Assembly (NCBI RefSeq): GCF_019038595.1
Contig: NZ_JAHOPF010000003.1
Location: forward strand, 62,001-126,000
Source of the DNA: Kaistella soli
GTDB lineage: Bacteria > Bacteroidota > Bacteroidia > Flavobacteriales > Weeksellaceae
Length of the DNA stretch: 64,000 nt
Direction of reading: 5' to 3'
In this document: positions 53,980 through 62,562 of the stretch, in pieces
Layout: each line of letters starts with the position of its first letter
How positions within the stretch are numbered: position 1 is the stretch's first letter
Translations under genes and position numbers: made by a program
Notes under the pieces: model-generated
Told to the model about the DNA's origin: nothing
Databases searched by the model: none
The model's input: the letters and a program-made list of their open reading frames with translations, nothing else

Positions 53980-54009
53980 AAAACCGTTCATTTTGAGCGG
54001 TTTTCTTTT
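53980..54009 (+). terminator. Terminator after the DUF1232 gene
   Basis: AAAACCGTTCA / TGAGCGGTTTT stem, TTT loop, T-rich tail. Confidence 0.88.
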
Positions 54010-54045
54010 GGGAGCAATAAAATGCTTTTGTCTTTCCATGTTCTG

Positions 54046-54133
54046 TCCCGCTTTCCGCTTCAATCTTTTTCTAAATGGCGGCCGCGAAGCGGCCGCCCTT
54101 TAGAAAAAAGGATTTCCGCTCCAATCGGGGCTA
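54046..54133 (+). repeat. Dispersed hairpin-bearing intergenic element, copy 3
   Basis: Arms contain a 14-base direct repeat, TTTCCGCTTCAATC (left) and TTTCCGCTCCAATC (right). The core is a long hairpin with GGCGGCCGC / GCGGCCGCC around GAA and flanking T and A runs. The right arm continues GGGGCTAG. A short extra hairpin AGAAGAAC / GTTCTTCT follows at 54133-54153. Confidence 0.78.
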
Positions 54134-54260
54134 GAAGAACAGGCGGTTCTTCTCCGAAAATCTTCACGTAATCCTCTTTGAAAATTCTGCTCTTTTCCGT
54201 TCAAAACAGGGTTTTGGTCAGGTTTAGTTCAATTCAAAAAAAATCAGGAAATTTGCCGCA

Positions 54261-55169
54261 ATGAAAAAACTTATTTCCATTATCGGAACAACAGGAATCG
54301 GCAAAACAAAACTCGCTATCGAAATTGCAAAACATTTCGGTACCGAAATAATTTCCTGTGATTCACGCCAGTTTTTTAAAGAAATGAAAATCGGAACCGC
54401 AACACCTTCACCGCAGGAGCTGTCGGAAGTTCCACATCATTTTATCGGTAATCTTTCGGTGGAAGATTATTATTCAATTGGTCAGTTTGAGAAAGAGGCT
54501 ATTCAGAAAATTGAGGAATTGTTTAAGGAAAAAGATGTTGTCGTTTTAGTTGGCGGAAGCATGATGTACGAAAAAGCCGTCATCGAAGGGCTTAACGATT
54601 TACCCGAAGCCAACGCAGAAAATCAGGAAAAACTAGAAAAAATCCTCAGTGAAGAAGGAATTGAAAGTTTACAGAACATCCTTGAAAATGATGATGCGGA
54701 ATATTTCAAAATAGTAGACAAAGATAATCCGAGAAGACTATTAAGAGCGATTGACATCATTTGGCAAACCGGAAAAACCTATACCGAAAACATTTCCAAA
54801 CAGGTGAAAAAACGCGGTTTTGAAGTCATCAGAATCGGGATTGAAGCGCCGCGCGAAATCATTTACGAAAGAATCAATCAGCGGGTGGATAAAATGATGG
54901 ACGAAGGTTTAGTAGATGAGGTGAAATCTCTTATACCGTACAGAAATAATTTATCATTGCAGACCGTTGGATATGCCGAACTTTTCAGGTTTTTCGATGA
55001 AGAATGGACTTTAGATTTTGCCGTGGAGGAAATTAAAAAAAATTCACGGAGGTTTGCAAAACGACAGCTGACGTGGTACCGCAAAGAAACCAATATCCAT
55101 TGGGTAAATTTTGAAAATTCCCTTCAGGAATCCTTATCTTTGCTTGGAAATTTAAACATCAAACCTTAA
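54261..55169 (+). CDS. miaA: tRNA dimethylallyltransferase MiaA
   Basis: 302 residues. It prenylates A37 of tRNAs reading codons that start with U. P-loop GTTGIGKTKLA near 8-18, then SCDSRQFFKEMKIGTA with the catalytic Asp, and VLVGGSMMYEKAVIEGL. The C-terminal FAKRQLTWYRK is typical. Several substrate tRNAs (Tyr, Trp, Cys) are encoded in this window. The next gene starts 12 bases after its stop. Confidence 0.95.
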   Translation: MKKLISIIGTTGIGKTKLAIEIAKHFGTEIISCDSRQFFKEMKIGTATPSPQELSEVPHHFIGNLSVEDYYSIGQFEKEAIQKIEELFKEKDVVVLVGGSMMYEKAVIEGLNDLPEANAENQEKLEKILSEEGIESLQNILENDDAEYFKIVDKDNPRRLLRAIDIIWQTGKTYTENISKQVKKRGFEVIRIGIEAPREIIYERINQRVDKMMDEGLVDEVKSLIPYRNNLSLQTVGYAELFRFFDEEWTLDFAVEEIKKNSRRFAKRQLTWYRKETNIHWVNFENSLQESLSLLGNLNIKP

Positions 55170-55181
55170 TATTTAATAAAA

Positions 55182-55739
55182 ATGGCACAAACACCTTCCA
55201 ATATGCTGGAGCTGGGAACGAAAGCTCCTTTTTTTGAACTTCCGAATCCTTCGCATGCCAACGAAATTCAGTCACTGGACGATTTGAAAGGCGAGAAAGG
55301 AACACTTGTTATTTTCATGTGTAATCACTGTCCGTTCGTGCTGCATATCATTGATAAATTAGCTGAGCTTTACGAAGATTACAACGAAAAAGGAATTGAA
55401 TTTATCGCCATCAACGCGAATGATGTCGAGAAATATCCTGCCGATTCTCCTGAAAAAATGGCTGAATTTCAGGTGGAAAGAAATTTCGAGTTTCCTTATC
55501 TGTATGACGAAAGCCAGGCAATCGCAAAAGCATACGACGCTGCGTGTACTCCGGATTTTTTCTTTTTCGATGAAAAGCTTGATCTGATTTACCGCGGACA
55601 GATGGATGATTCACGACCGGGAAATCACAAGGAAATTACCGGCGAAGACCTGATCATTGCTTTTGAAAACCTTCTCGCAGGTGAACCTCAGGAAGAATTG
55701 CAGCGACCAAGTTTGGGTTGCGGCATCAAATGGAAATAA
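55182..55739 (+). CDS. Thioredoxin family protein (peroxiredoxin-like fold)
   Basis: 185 residues, cytoplasmic. Starts with LGTKAPFFELPNP as in AhpC/TSA proteins, and carries MCNHCPFVLHI with Cys47 and Cys50. ACTPDFFFFDEKLDLIYRGQ contains the cis-Pro after a third cysteine. This is the widespread thioredoxin-like group often annotated YHS/ResA-like; substrate unknown. Ends at a GC-rich terminator. Confidence 0.88.
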   Translation: MAQTPSNMLELGTKAPFFELPNPSHANEIQSLDDLKGEKGTLVIFMCNHCPFVLHIIDKLAELYEDYNEKGIEFIAINANDVEKYPADSPEKMAEFQVERNFEFPYLYDESQAIAKAYDAACTPDFFFFDEKLDLIYRGQMDDSRPGNHKEITGEDLIIAFENLLAGEPQEELQRPSLGCGIKWK

Positions 55740-55745
55740 ATGTAA

Positions 55746-55774
55746 GAACGCGCCTCAGGCGCGTTCATTTTTTT
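55746..55774 (+). terminator. Terminator after the thioredoxin-like gene
   Basis: GAACGCGCC / GGCGCGTTC perfect stem, TCA loop, ATTTTTTT. Confidence 0.92.
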
Positions 55775-55795
55775 ATGAATATTTCCTATTCACGT

Positions 55796-56434
55796 TTATT
55801 TGAAAAACGGATTGTAATTTTTCTCAAAACCAATTGCCGTCGGATTTCCGTGGCCGCTGTACACTTTGGTTTCATCATCAAGAACGAAAAGCTTCGTCCG
55901 GATGCTTTCAATCAACTGCTCATGATTTCCTTTGTATAAATCGGTTCTCCCGATGCTTCCTTCAAACAGAACATCGCCCGAAATAATAAGATTCCCGGCT
56001 TCTGAATAATACGCAATACTTCCCGGAGAATGCCCCGGAACATGCAGAATTTTCAGTTCATCTTCATCCAGTTTCACGGTCTCGTTTTCTTTCAGATATC
56101 TGATTTCACCTTCGAAAGGCTGAAAGAAAAATCCGAACTGCCTTGCGTTCATCGGATTTCTGTCGAGAATTTCTTTGTCGAGTTCGTGCATCAGAACGGG
56201 AACTTTATAAAAATCATGCATTTTCTGTAACCCAAGCACATGATCAATATGAGCATGCGTTAATAAGATATTCTGAATTTTTAATTGGTTTTCTGTAATG
56301 AATCCTTGGAGGGCAGCAGTTTCCGCGTCGGTGAAATTTCCGGGATCGATAATGAATGCATTTTTTTCGTCATTAAAAACGATATAAGTATTTTCCGAAA
56401 ACGGATTGAAAGCGAAAGACTTTATATGTAACAT
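55796..56434 (-). CDS. MBL-fold metal-dependent hydrolase (glyoxalase II-like)
   Basis: 212 residues from the ATG at 56434, chosen because homologues begin at MLHIKSFAFNPFSENTYIVF; the longer frame adds 21 unlikely residues. Metal site: LTHAHIDHVLG (about 53-63), VPGHSPGSIAYY, and SGDVLFEGSIGRTDL, with a final SGHG. Such enzymes hydrolyse thioesters such as lactoylglutathione or other small substrates. Not in an operon; divergent from the Plug gene. Confidence 0.9.
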   Translation of the reverse strand: MLHIKSFAFNPFSENTYIVFNDEKNAFIIDPGNFTDAETAALQGFITENQLKIQNILLTHAHIDHVLGLQKMHDFYKVPVLMHELDKEILDRNPMNARQFGFFFQPFEGEIRYLKENETVKLDEDELKILHVPGHSPGSIAYYSEAGNLIISGDVLFEGSIGRTDLYKGNHEQLIESIRTKLFVLDDETKVYSGHGNPTAIGFEKNYNPFFK

Positions 56435-56527
56435 CTGAATCAAATTTGACTTCAAAAATACGATTTTAACAATAATGAAATGCCGTGAGCACAACAAATT
56501 GGCCCATTTTTCGTTAACTTCGTAGGA

Positions 56528-57739
56528 ATGAAATTTTTACCGCTTTTTTTACTCTTTATCTATTCTTTTGCTTTCGGACAGGATATCCGGAGCATTCAGC
56601 TGTTCAATCCCCGAACCAATGATGAAACACCGGTTATCGGTTTCAACGAACAGTTGATTTTAAAGTTTGATGATCTTTCCAATTCCAATACGCTTTATCG
56701 GTACACGTTGAAGCATTTTGACAGAAACTGGCAGGATGACGGCCTTTTTTTCACCGAATACGCCAACGGCAGCCTGAATGCTCTCATCGACCAGTTTCAG
56801 TATTCATTTAATACTCTGCAGCCCTATACCAATTATACTTTGGCTTTTCCGAACGATAAAATTCAGCCTAAGATTTCGGGTAATTTTGAAATTATTGTCT
56901 ATAAGGATTCCCAAAACAAACCGCTTTTCACCAAAAGATTTTCGGTTGTCGAAGACGGTGCCAGCTTGGGATTGAATATCAGCCGGACTTCAGACGCAAG
57001 AAGACCGGATATCAACCAAAGAGTAGAAGTACAGGCAACCGGTAACAGCGCGGCCATGATGCAGAACATCAATTCTATGAGCTTAAATGTCGTGCAGAAT
57101 AACAACTGGAATGTTTGCGTTCTCGATCAGAAACCCAGTTCAACTTTAGGAAACAGGCTTCTTTTTCAGCAGATGAATCTCACTTTTCCCGGAAATAATG
57201 AGTTCTATTATTACGACAATAAAAACTTGAACAACGCTTTTGATATGGTTGCAGGCGCTGAATCTGTGGACGGTGTCAATTATACTTATCTGCACCCCGT
57301 TTGGGCGTTCCCACTGAATTACCAGTATCAGCCGGATGTAAATGGTGCTTTTTATTTCCGCAGAAACGATTTGGGAATTGAGCGTGTTGCCGATAAAGAA
57401 GCTGATTATTCCTGGGTGTATTTCGCTCTTGATTCCGAAAAAACGGATAAGGAAATCTATGTTCTTGGCGGTTTTAATGATTTTATTCCAAGCAAGGAAA
57501 ATCAAATGCTTTACGATGAAAAAGCCAAAAAATTCATTGCAAAAATCTACCTGAAACAGGGATTTTACAATTATATCCTCGCAACCAAAAACGCAGACGG
57601 AAGTTTGAATTTCGGAGAAATCAACGGCAGTTTCTGGCAGACCGAAAATCTTTATCAGGCTTACCTTTATTACAGACCTTTCGGCCGAAACTATGATGGC
57701 CTGTTAGGTTATGGCGAATTCAGAGCGCCGGTCCGTTAA
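56528..57739 (+). CDS. Type IX secretion system Plug protein (DUF5103)
   Basis: 403 residues. Signal peptide MKFLPLFLLFIYSFAFGQ, then DUF5103: IRSIQLFNPRTNDETPVIGF, and later LHPVWAFPLNYQYQPDVNGAF and YYRPFGRNYDGLLGYGEFRA at the C-terminus. In Flavobacterium johnsoniae the homologue closes the periplasmic end of the SprA barrel until cargo and PorV engage. The sprA gene is also in this window, at its other end. Confidence 0.88.
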   Translation: MKFLPLFLLFIYSFAFGQDIRSIQLFNPRTNDETPVIGFNEQLILKFDDLSNSNTLYRYTLKHFDRNWQDDGLFFTEYANGSLNALIDQFQYSFNTLQPYTNYTLAFPNDKIQPKISGNFEIIVYKDSQNKPLFTKRFSVVEDGASLGLNISRTSDARRPDINQRVEVQATGNSAAMMQNINSMSLNVVQNNNWNVCVLDQKPSSTLGNRLLFQQMNLTFPGNNEFYYYDNKNLNNAFDMVAGAESVDGVNYTYLHPVWAFPLNYQYQPDVNGAFYFRRNDLGIERVADKEADYSWVYFALDSEKTDKEIYVLGGFNDFIPSKENQMLYDEKAKKFIAKIYLKQGFYNYILATKNADGSLNFGEINGSFWQTENLYQAYLYYRPFGRNYDGLLGYGEFRAPVR

Positions 57740-57756
57740 TTTTCTAAGAAGCTTTT

Positions 57757-57826
57757 TCCCGCTATCCGCTATATCTTTTGCTCTTCGTTCCTCATCACAA
57801 AAGGATGCCGCTTCTATCGGGGCTAG
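57757..57826 (+). repeat. Dispersed hairpin-bearing intergenic element, copy 4
   Basis: Left arm CCCGCTATCCGCTATATC, short core TTTTG ... CAAAA, right arm AGGATGCCGCTTCTATCGGG then GCTAGG. Shortest core of the four copies. It lies between the convergent Plug and toxin genes. Confidence 0.75.
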
Positions 57827-57832
57827 GAAGGT

Positions 57833-58114
57833 TTAGTCTTTTTGTTTTGGATTTCTGGAACTGTGAAAAACAGCAATGATTAAAACCACATCGTTTTCGA
57901 TGGAATAATGAATGGTAAAAGGAAATTTTTTTACTGTGGTGACACGGATTTCAAGATACTTTACCTCTGAACCGAGTGGGTTTACAGCAATGAAATAAAG
58001 GCTTTTTTTGATGGCATCAGAAAATCTTTTACCCAGACCTTTTTGTTTCGTTTCATAAAATATCACAGCTTCATGAAACTCAAATTGCGCTTCCGGCGTA
58101 AATTTAATTTTCAC
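57833..58114 (-). CDS. RelE/ParE-type toxin
   Basis: 93 residues. MKIKFTPEAQFEFHEAVIFY, RFSDAIKKSLYFIAVNPLGS, TVKKFPFTIHYSIENDVVLI and IIAVFHSSRNP follow the ParE/RelE fold, including the C-terminal strand with HSSRNP. ParE homologues poison DNA gyrase, RelE homologues cut mRNA; which applies here is not decidable. It overlaps the upstream antitoxin by four bases (ATGA). Confidence 0.88.
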   Translation of the reverse strand: MKIKFTPEAQFEFHEAVIFYETKQKGLGKRFSDAIKKSLYFIAVNPLGSEVKYLEIRVTTVKKFPFTIHYSIENDVVLIIAVFHSSRNPKQKD

Positions 58115-58341
58115 TCGAAATTTTTTTCAATTTCTTTAAAAACATCATCAATTTCAATTCCTGAATCTGGATTCTTCCTATATTCGTTAAGTCTTTCGGC
58201 AACAACTGTTTTCTGCAAATCAGATATTTCAGTGTGGTCTTTTTCTTCAGCCAAGGCATCAATATATCCCCAAACTCTTTCTAGAAAGTGCTCAGGGAGT
58301 GTTTTCAGTTTTTCTGTAAGTTGCTCAACAGTGATATTCAT
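58111..58341 (-). CDS. Antitoxin partner of the ParE-type toxin
   Basis: 76 residues from MNITVEQLTEKLKTLPEHFL; the 93-residue frame upstream has an unlikely start. Helical, acidic, ending with GIEIDDVFKEIEKNFE, which is typical of the toxin-neutralising tail. Its N-terminus resembles addiction-module antitoxins that pair LPEHFLERVWGYIDAL. It is translated just before the toxin. Confidence 0.8.
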   Translation of the reverse strand: MNITVEQLTEKLKTLPEHFLERVWGYIDALAEEKDHTEISDLQKTVVAERLNEYRKNPDSGIEIDDVFKEIEKNFE

Positions 58342-58372
58342 TATTTCAAAGTTAAGAAAAAATACTTCATTG

Positions 58373-59395
58373 TTACACCAGATAAAACTCACCCAGTTTT
58401 TCTTCGCAAAGCGTCTTCACTACTTCGATCCAGCGGTCTTCATCATTCAGACACGGGATGTAATGGAAATTTTCGCCACCTGCGTGAAGGAATTCTTCTT
58501 TTCCTTCCACGGAGATTTCTTCCAGAGTTTCCAGGCAGTCGGATACAAAAGCCGGACAAACAATGGCAAGGTTTTTCACGCCTTTTTTTGGTAAGTTTTC
58601 TAAAGTTTCATCGGTGTAAGGCTCCATCCATTTGTCTTTTCCCAAACGTGACTGAAAAGAAACTACCGTTTTTTCTTTCGGAATATTTAATTTTGTGATC
58701 ACCATTTCTGTGGTTTTAAAACACTGGTGACGGTAACAGAACTGATGACTCGGATTGCTTTCACGGGAACAGCAGTCGTTCAGATTACAGGTTTTCGTGG
58801 GATCAGTCTTATAAATATGTCTTTCCGGAACGCCATGGTAGGAGAACTGCAGCGCATCAAAATTTTCAGGAAGTTTCTCGCGGATGCTTTCCGTTAAGCA
58901 GTCGATATAAATTTCCCGGTTATAAAAAGGCTGAACGTAATTGATTTTAATATTGGGAAAGAATTTTTTTCGCACTTCCTCCGCTTTGTCCACTACTGTT
59001 TCCGTGGTGCTCATCGCATACTGCGGATACAGTGGGAAAAGGACAATCTCTGTAACGCCCTGTTCTGTCAGTTTTCGGATTCCGGTTTCAATGCTTGGTT
59101 CCGCATATCTCATCCCGATTTCTACCGGAACATCAACCAGCTTCTGTAATTTTTTCTGAATCTGTTGGGTAATAACAATTAATGGGGAACCTTCGTCCGT
59201 CCAGACAGTTTTGTACGCTGCTGCCGATTTCGGCGGACGTGTGTTCAGAATGATGCCCTGTACCAGAAGCGAACGGAAAAACCATCGGTAATCGATCACT
59301 TTCTCGTCCATCAGAAATTCGTCGAGATATTCTTTAACGTCTTTAACTTCGGTAGATTTAGGCGAGCCGAGATTGACTAATAAAATTCCTTTCAT
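58373..59395 (-). CDS. hemH: Ferrochelatase
   Basis: 340 residues. It inserts iron into protoporphyrin IX. MKGILLVNLGSPKS is the conserved N-terminus; the catalytic His is in FSYHGVPERH and the conserved Glu in SDCLETLEEI. Between them sits a Cys-rich insert (CNLNDCC ... CYRHQC, five Cys within 23 residues). It is monocistronic, divergent from nothing close. Confidence 0.95.
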   Translation of the reverse strand: MKGILLVNLGSPKSTEVKDVKEYLDEFLMDEKVIDYRWFFRSLLVQGIILNTRPPKSAAAYKTVWTDEGSPLIVITQQIQKKLQKLVDVPVEIGMRYAEPSIETGIRKLTEQGVTEIVLFPLYPQYAMSTTETVVDKAEEVRKKFFPNIKINYVQPFYNREIYIDCLTESIREKLPENFDALQFSYHGVPERHIYKTDPTKTCNLNDCCSRESNPSHQFCYRHQCFKTTEMVITKLNIPKEKTVVSFQSRLGKDKWMEPYTDETLENLPKKGVKNLAIVCPAFVSDCLETLEEISVEGKEEFLHAGGENFHYIPCLNDEDRWIEVVKTLCEEKLGEFYLV

Positions 59396-59467
59396 AAAAT
59401 ATAAGTAATGAGTAATAAGAAATGAGTAATTTTTATTGCTGACCGCTCATTACCCATTGCTCATGTT

Positions 59468-60346
59468 TTATCCGTTGACCGCTTCTACATTTTCCACCAA
59501 TTCCGGAACGAACTGTTTCAGTACGTTTTCGATGCCGCCTTTTAAGGTTGCTGTCGAACTTGGACATCCTGAACATGCGCCCTGTAAGAGCATTTTGGCT
59601 GTTTTTGTTTCCGAAATATACTCAATCAAAGAGATTTTTCCGCCATCGCCTTCTACCGCGGGAGCAACATATTCATTTAAAATATCGGAAATTTTCTGTT
59701 CTGTTTCAGTGTACTCTCTGTTGATGATGTTTTCAACCGGACTTTCGTGTTTCTGAGGCGTAAGATTTGAGATTTTCCCTCCATTCTGAAGATATTCTGC
59801 AATAAATGCGCGAACTGCGACCATCACTTCATGCCATTCAACAGAAACATTTTTCGTTACGGCTACGAAATTATCAGAAATGAAAACTTCTTTGGCAAAA
59901 TCAAATTCATTGAAAATTGCCTGCGCTAAAGGAACCTCAGTAGCTTCATCGCGCGATTTTACTTCCACAAAACCGTCGATTAAAAGCTTGCTCGAAACAA
60001 ATTTCATTACCATCGGATTGGGAGTCATTTCCGCATAAATCAGATACATTTCCTTTTTTTTCTGGAGATAAATTCTGGGGTTGGCCAGCAGCTCGTCTTC
60101 AATTACATTTTTTAGACTTTCGGTCACAAATTCCCATTCTACCGTATCCTGCTTTGCTACAGCAATAAAGTTGGCAGTGATGAAAATTCTTTCCACGAAA
60201 GGATAATTAAAAAGTTCCTGCGCTAAAGGAATTTCTGAGATATCCGAAGTTCTGTCCAGCTCCAAAGACCCAGGAATAAGGTTGTAATCTGCTACAAACT
60301 TCATTACTTTAGGGTTTTCGGTGGGCTCTATCAATATTTGTCTCAT
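59468..60346 (-). CDS. Nfu/NifU-type iron-sulfur scaffold with doubled N-terminal domain
   Basis: 292 residues. Two Nfu N-terminal domains in tandem: EPTENPKVMKFVADYNLIPG (1-90) and AEMTPNPMVMKFVSSKLLIDG (about 107-195). The C-terminal NifU domain has GACSGCPSS with Cys258 and Cys261, which carry a shared 4Fe-4S cluster in the dimer. It delivers clusters to target apoproteins. hemH lies 72 bases downstream on the same strand, a possible operon of iron-cofactor genes. Confidence 0.92.
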   Translation of the reverse strand: MRQILIEPTENPKVMKFVADYNLIPGSLELDRTSDISEIPLAQELFNYPFVERIFITANFIAVAKQDTVEWEFVTESLKNVIEDELLANPRIYLQKKKEMYLIYAEMTPNPMVMKFVSSKLLIDGFVEVKSRDEATEVPLAQAIFNEFDFAKEVFISDNFVAVTKNVSVEWHEVMVAVRAFIAEYLQNGGKISNLTPQKHESPVENIINREYTETEQKISDILNEYVAPAVEGDGGKISLIEYISETKTAKMLLQGACSGCPSSTATLKGGIENVLKQFVPELVENVEAVNG

Positions 60347-60470
60347 TTTATTTCATTAAATTTGAATGGCAAAAATACGGATTATAAACCGGCTTTCAGA
60401 ATTTGGAATTTAGATATTTTCAATTCGCAAAAAATCATTTATCAATCAACATTTCATCTAATTACAGATC

Positions 60471-60992
60471 ATGGCTTTAATCAAACAACTTCTCGGAAAA
60501 ACCCCACAAATCGGCGCAAACACTTATTTGGCTGAAACGGCAACCATTATAGGCGATGTAACGATGGGAACCGACTGCAGCATCTGGTATAATGCAGTTA
60601 TCCGCGGTGATGTACATTACATCACAATGGGAAACAAAGTGAATGTACAGGACAATGCGATGCTTCACTGCACTTACGAAAAATTTCCGCTTGTCATCGG
60701 CAACAATGTTTCGATCGGTCATAACGCAATTGTTCACGGATGTACCATTAAAGATAATGTGCTGATCGGGATGGGCTCTATCGTCATGGATGACTGTGTG
60801 GTGGAAAGCAATTCAATTGTCGGTGCCGGTTCCGTAGTGACCCAGGGAACGCATATTAAGTCCGGAGAGGTTTGGGGCGGCATTCCTGCGAGGAAAATTA
60901 AAGATATTTCCTCCGAATTACTGGAAGGTGAGGTGGAAAGGATCGCTAATAACTATGTGAAATATTCCGGCTGGTATAAAGAAGGTGAGTAG
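60471..60992 (+). CDS. Gamma carbonic anhydrase-like hexapeptide protein
   Basis: 173 residues, left-handed beta-helix built from hexapeptide repeats (TIIGDV, SIWYNAVIRGDV, NVQDNAMLH). The metal-binding His are in NAMLHCTY and VSIGHNAIVHGCTI. This is the PaaY/YrdA/CaiE group; carbonic anhydrase activity is shown for some members only. Starts close to the divergent nfu gene. Confidence 0.9.
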   Translation: MALIKQLLGKTPQIGANTYLAETATIIGDVTMGTDCSIWYNAVIRGDVHYITMGNKVNVQDNAMLHCTYEKFPLVIGNNVSIGHNAIVHGCTIKDNVLIGMGSIVMDDCVVESNSIVGAGSVVTQGTHIKSGEVWGGIPARKIKDISSELLEGEVERIANNYVKYSGWYKEGE

Positions 60993-61064
60993 GAGTGGTC
61001 CCTTTTTCCTATCCAAAAGATATTTTTTAGCAGAAAGCAATCTCTCAATTCCTTTTTAAATCCG

Positions 61065-61640
61065 ATGCAGCATTTAATTATCCGAACAGAAAGACTTCTC
61101 CTCAGCCGGCCTACAGAAGCCGATTTGGATGATTTTGTACTGCAAATAAATTCAACCGGAGATTTTTCGAAGAATCTTTTCAATATTCCGTTTCCTTACC
61201 CCAAAGAAAACGCTGAAAACTGGCTGCAGCTTTGTAACGCTGGCATCGAAACCGGAGACTCTTTCCGCTTTGCCATCCGTGAAAAAGAAATCGGCAAATT
61301 AATAGGGACCATTGGTTTACATCTCAGTAAAGAACATCAAAAGGCGGAACTCGGTTACTGGCTCGGGACAGATTATTGGGGGAAAGGCTACCTCACCGAA
61401 GCTTTAAAGGCTGTGCTTCAATTCGGATTTGATCATGTTCAGCTCAATAAAATTTACGCTACCCATTTCGTTTATAATCCGGCTTCAGGAAAAGTCATGC
61501 AAAAAGTAGGAATGAAATTTGAAGGTCTACTGAAACAGGAATATTTTCATCAGGGAAAGTTCCTGGATGTGAACAGATATTCCGTTTTAAAGGAAGATTT
61601 CCAACCCGATATTTTGAAATTACAGCATGAACTACCTTAA
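61065..61640 (+). CDS. GNAT-family N-acetyltransferase (RimJ/RimL type)
   Basis: 191 residues. MQHLIIRTERLLLSRPTEAD is the RimJ/RimL-like start; acetyl-CoA binding is in GYWLGTDYWGKGYLTEAL. KIYATHFVYNPASGKVMQKV is the C-terminal strand-helix. Substrate unknown. Its 3' end overlaps the next gene by 14 bases, implying coupling. Confidence 0.88.
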   Translation: MQHLIIRTERLLLSRPTEADLDDFVLQINSTGDFSKNLFNIPFPYPKENAENWLQLCNAGIETGDSFRFAIREKEIGKLIGTIGLHLSKEHQKAELGYWLGTDYWGKGYLTEALKAVLQFGFDHVQLNKIYATHFVYNPASGKVMQKVGMKFEGLLKQEYFHQGKFLDVNRYSVLKEDFQPDILKLQHELP

Positions 61641-62562
61641 ATTTACATGGCAGCTTCTGAAAGATACTTTTCACGACTGGAATAATTCCTCAGCTTCAAA
61701 AGATTCAGCAAGCATTGCCTATTACGCCATATTTTCTTTGCCGGGGCTTTTAATTATCGTGATCTGGATCGCCGGATTTTTCTTTGGTGATGAAGCCGTG
61801 AAAGGTAGGATTACTTATCACGCAAGCGCAATTGCAGGAAAGGAAATTGCCGACAGTTTACAAACCATGATTTTAAGTGCCGTGTGGGACAACCAGAATA
61901 TATGGATGAAAATTTTCGGGATTTTAACATTGATATTTGGGGCAACAACTTTATTTTTTCAGATGCAGCGCAGCTTAAATACGCTTTGGGATGTAGAAGC
62001 TGCGCCGAAGAAAGCATTCCAGAAATATATTTTAGACCGGGCCAATTCTCTCGGGATGATTCTCATTATTTCTTTTTTACTCCTCACCAGTTTGCTGCTG
62101 TCCTCCATGCTTGGTTTAGCCAATGAGTGGATTACGCGTCATTTCGGACTTGAAACTTTTATTTTAGCGCAAATCATCAATTTTGTGGTAAGTTTTATAG
62201 TTGTTGTCGTTTTATTTGCAATGATGTTCAAAATTTTGCCTGACGTTCAAATTTCATGGAGATCCGTATGGATGGGCGCTTTCGTTACCGCACTGCTCTT
62301 TAATATCGGCAAATTTTTACTTGGGATTTATTTTGAACTTTCCAAACCGACTTCCATTTTCGGTGCTGCAGGTACAGTTATACTTTTGATGATGTGGGTT
62401 AATTATTCCTGTCAGCTTGTGTTTTTTGGTGCAGAGTTTACAAAAGTTTACGCCTACAAAATGGGGCATTTTATCAAGCCGTCACAACACGCCAAATGGA
62501 GTGCTGCAAAATTACTGAAAGATGCGCTTCACAAAGAAAACAGCAACCAAAGTGTCGGATAA
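61627..62562 (+). CDS. YihY/BrkB family membrane protein
   Basis: 311 residues, about six transmembrane helices (for example YAIFSLPGLLIIVIWIAGFF and IINFVVSFIVVVVLFAMMF). The family signature includes QMQRSLNTLWDVE and FGAAGTVILLMMWVNYSCQL. Formerly misannotated as RNase BN; function unresolved. Ends with no gap against the convergent lipoprotein gene. Confidence 0.9.
   Translation: MNYLKFTWQLLKDTFHDWNNSSASKDSASIAYYAIFSLPGLLIIVIWIAGFFFGDEAVKGRITYHASAIAGKEIADSLQTMILSAVWDNQNIWMKIFGILTLIFGATTLFFQMQRSLNTLWDVEAAPKKAFQKYILDRANSLGMILIISFLLLTSLLLSSMLGLANEWITRHFGLETFILAQIINFVVSFIVVVVLFAMMFKILPDVQISWRSVWMGAFVTALLFNIGKFLLGIYFELSKPTSIFGAAGTVILLMMWVNYSCQLVFFGAEFTKVYAYKMGHFIKPSQHAKWSAAKLLKDALHKENSNQSVG

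Noticed and set aside
58043-58594. Plus-strand frame of 183 codons across the toxin-antitoxin genes and hemH
   Set aside because: Antisense to three conserved genes.
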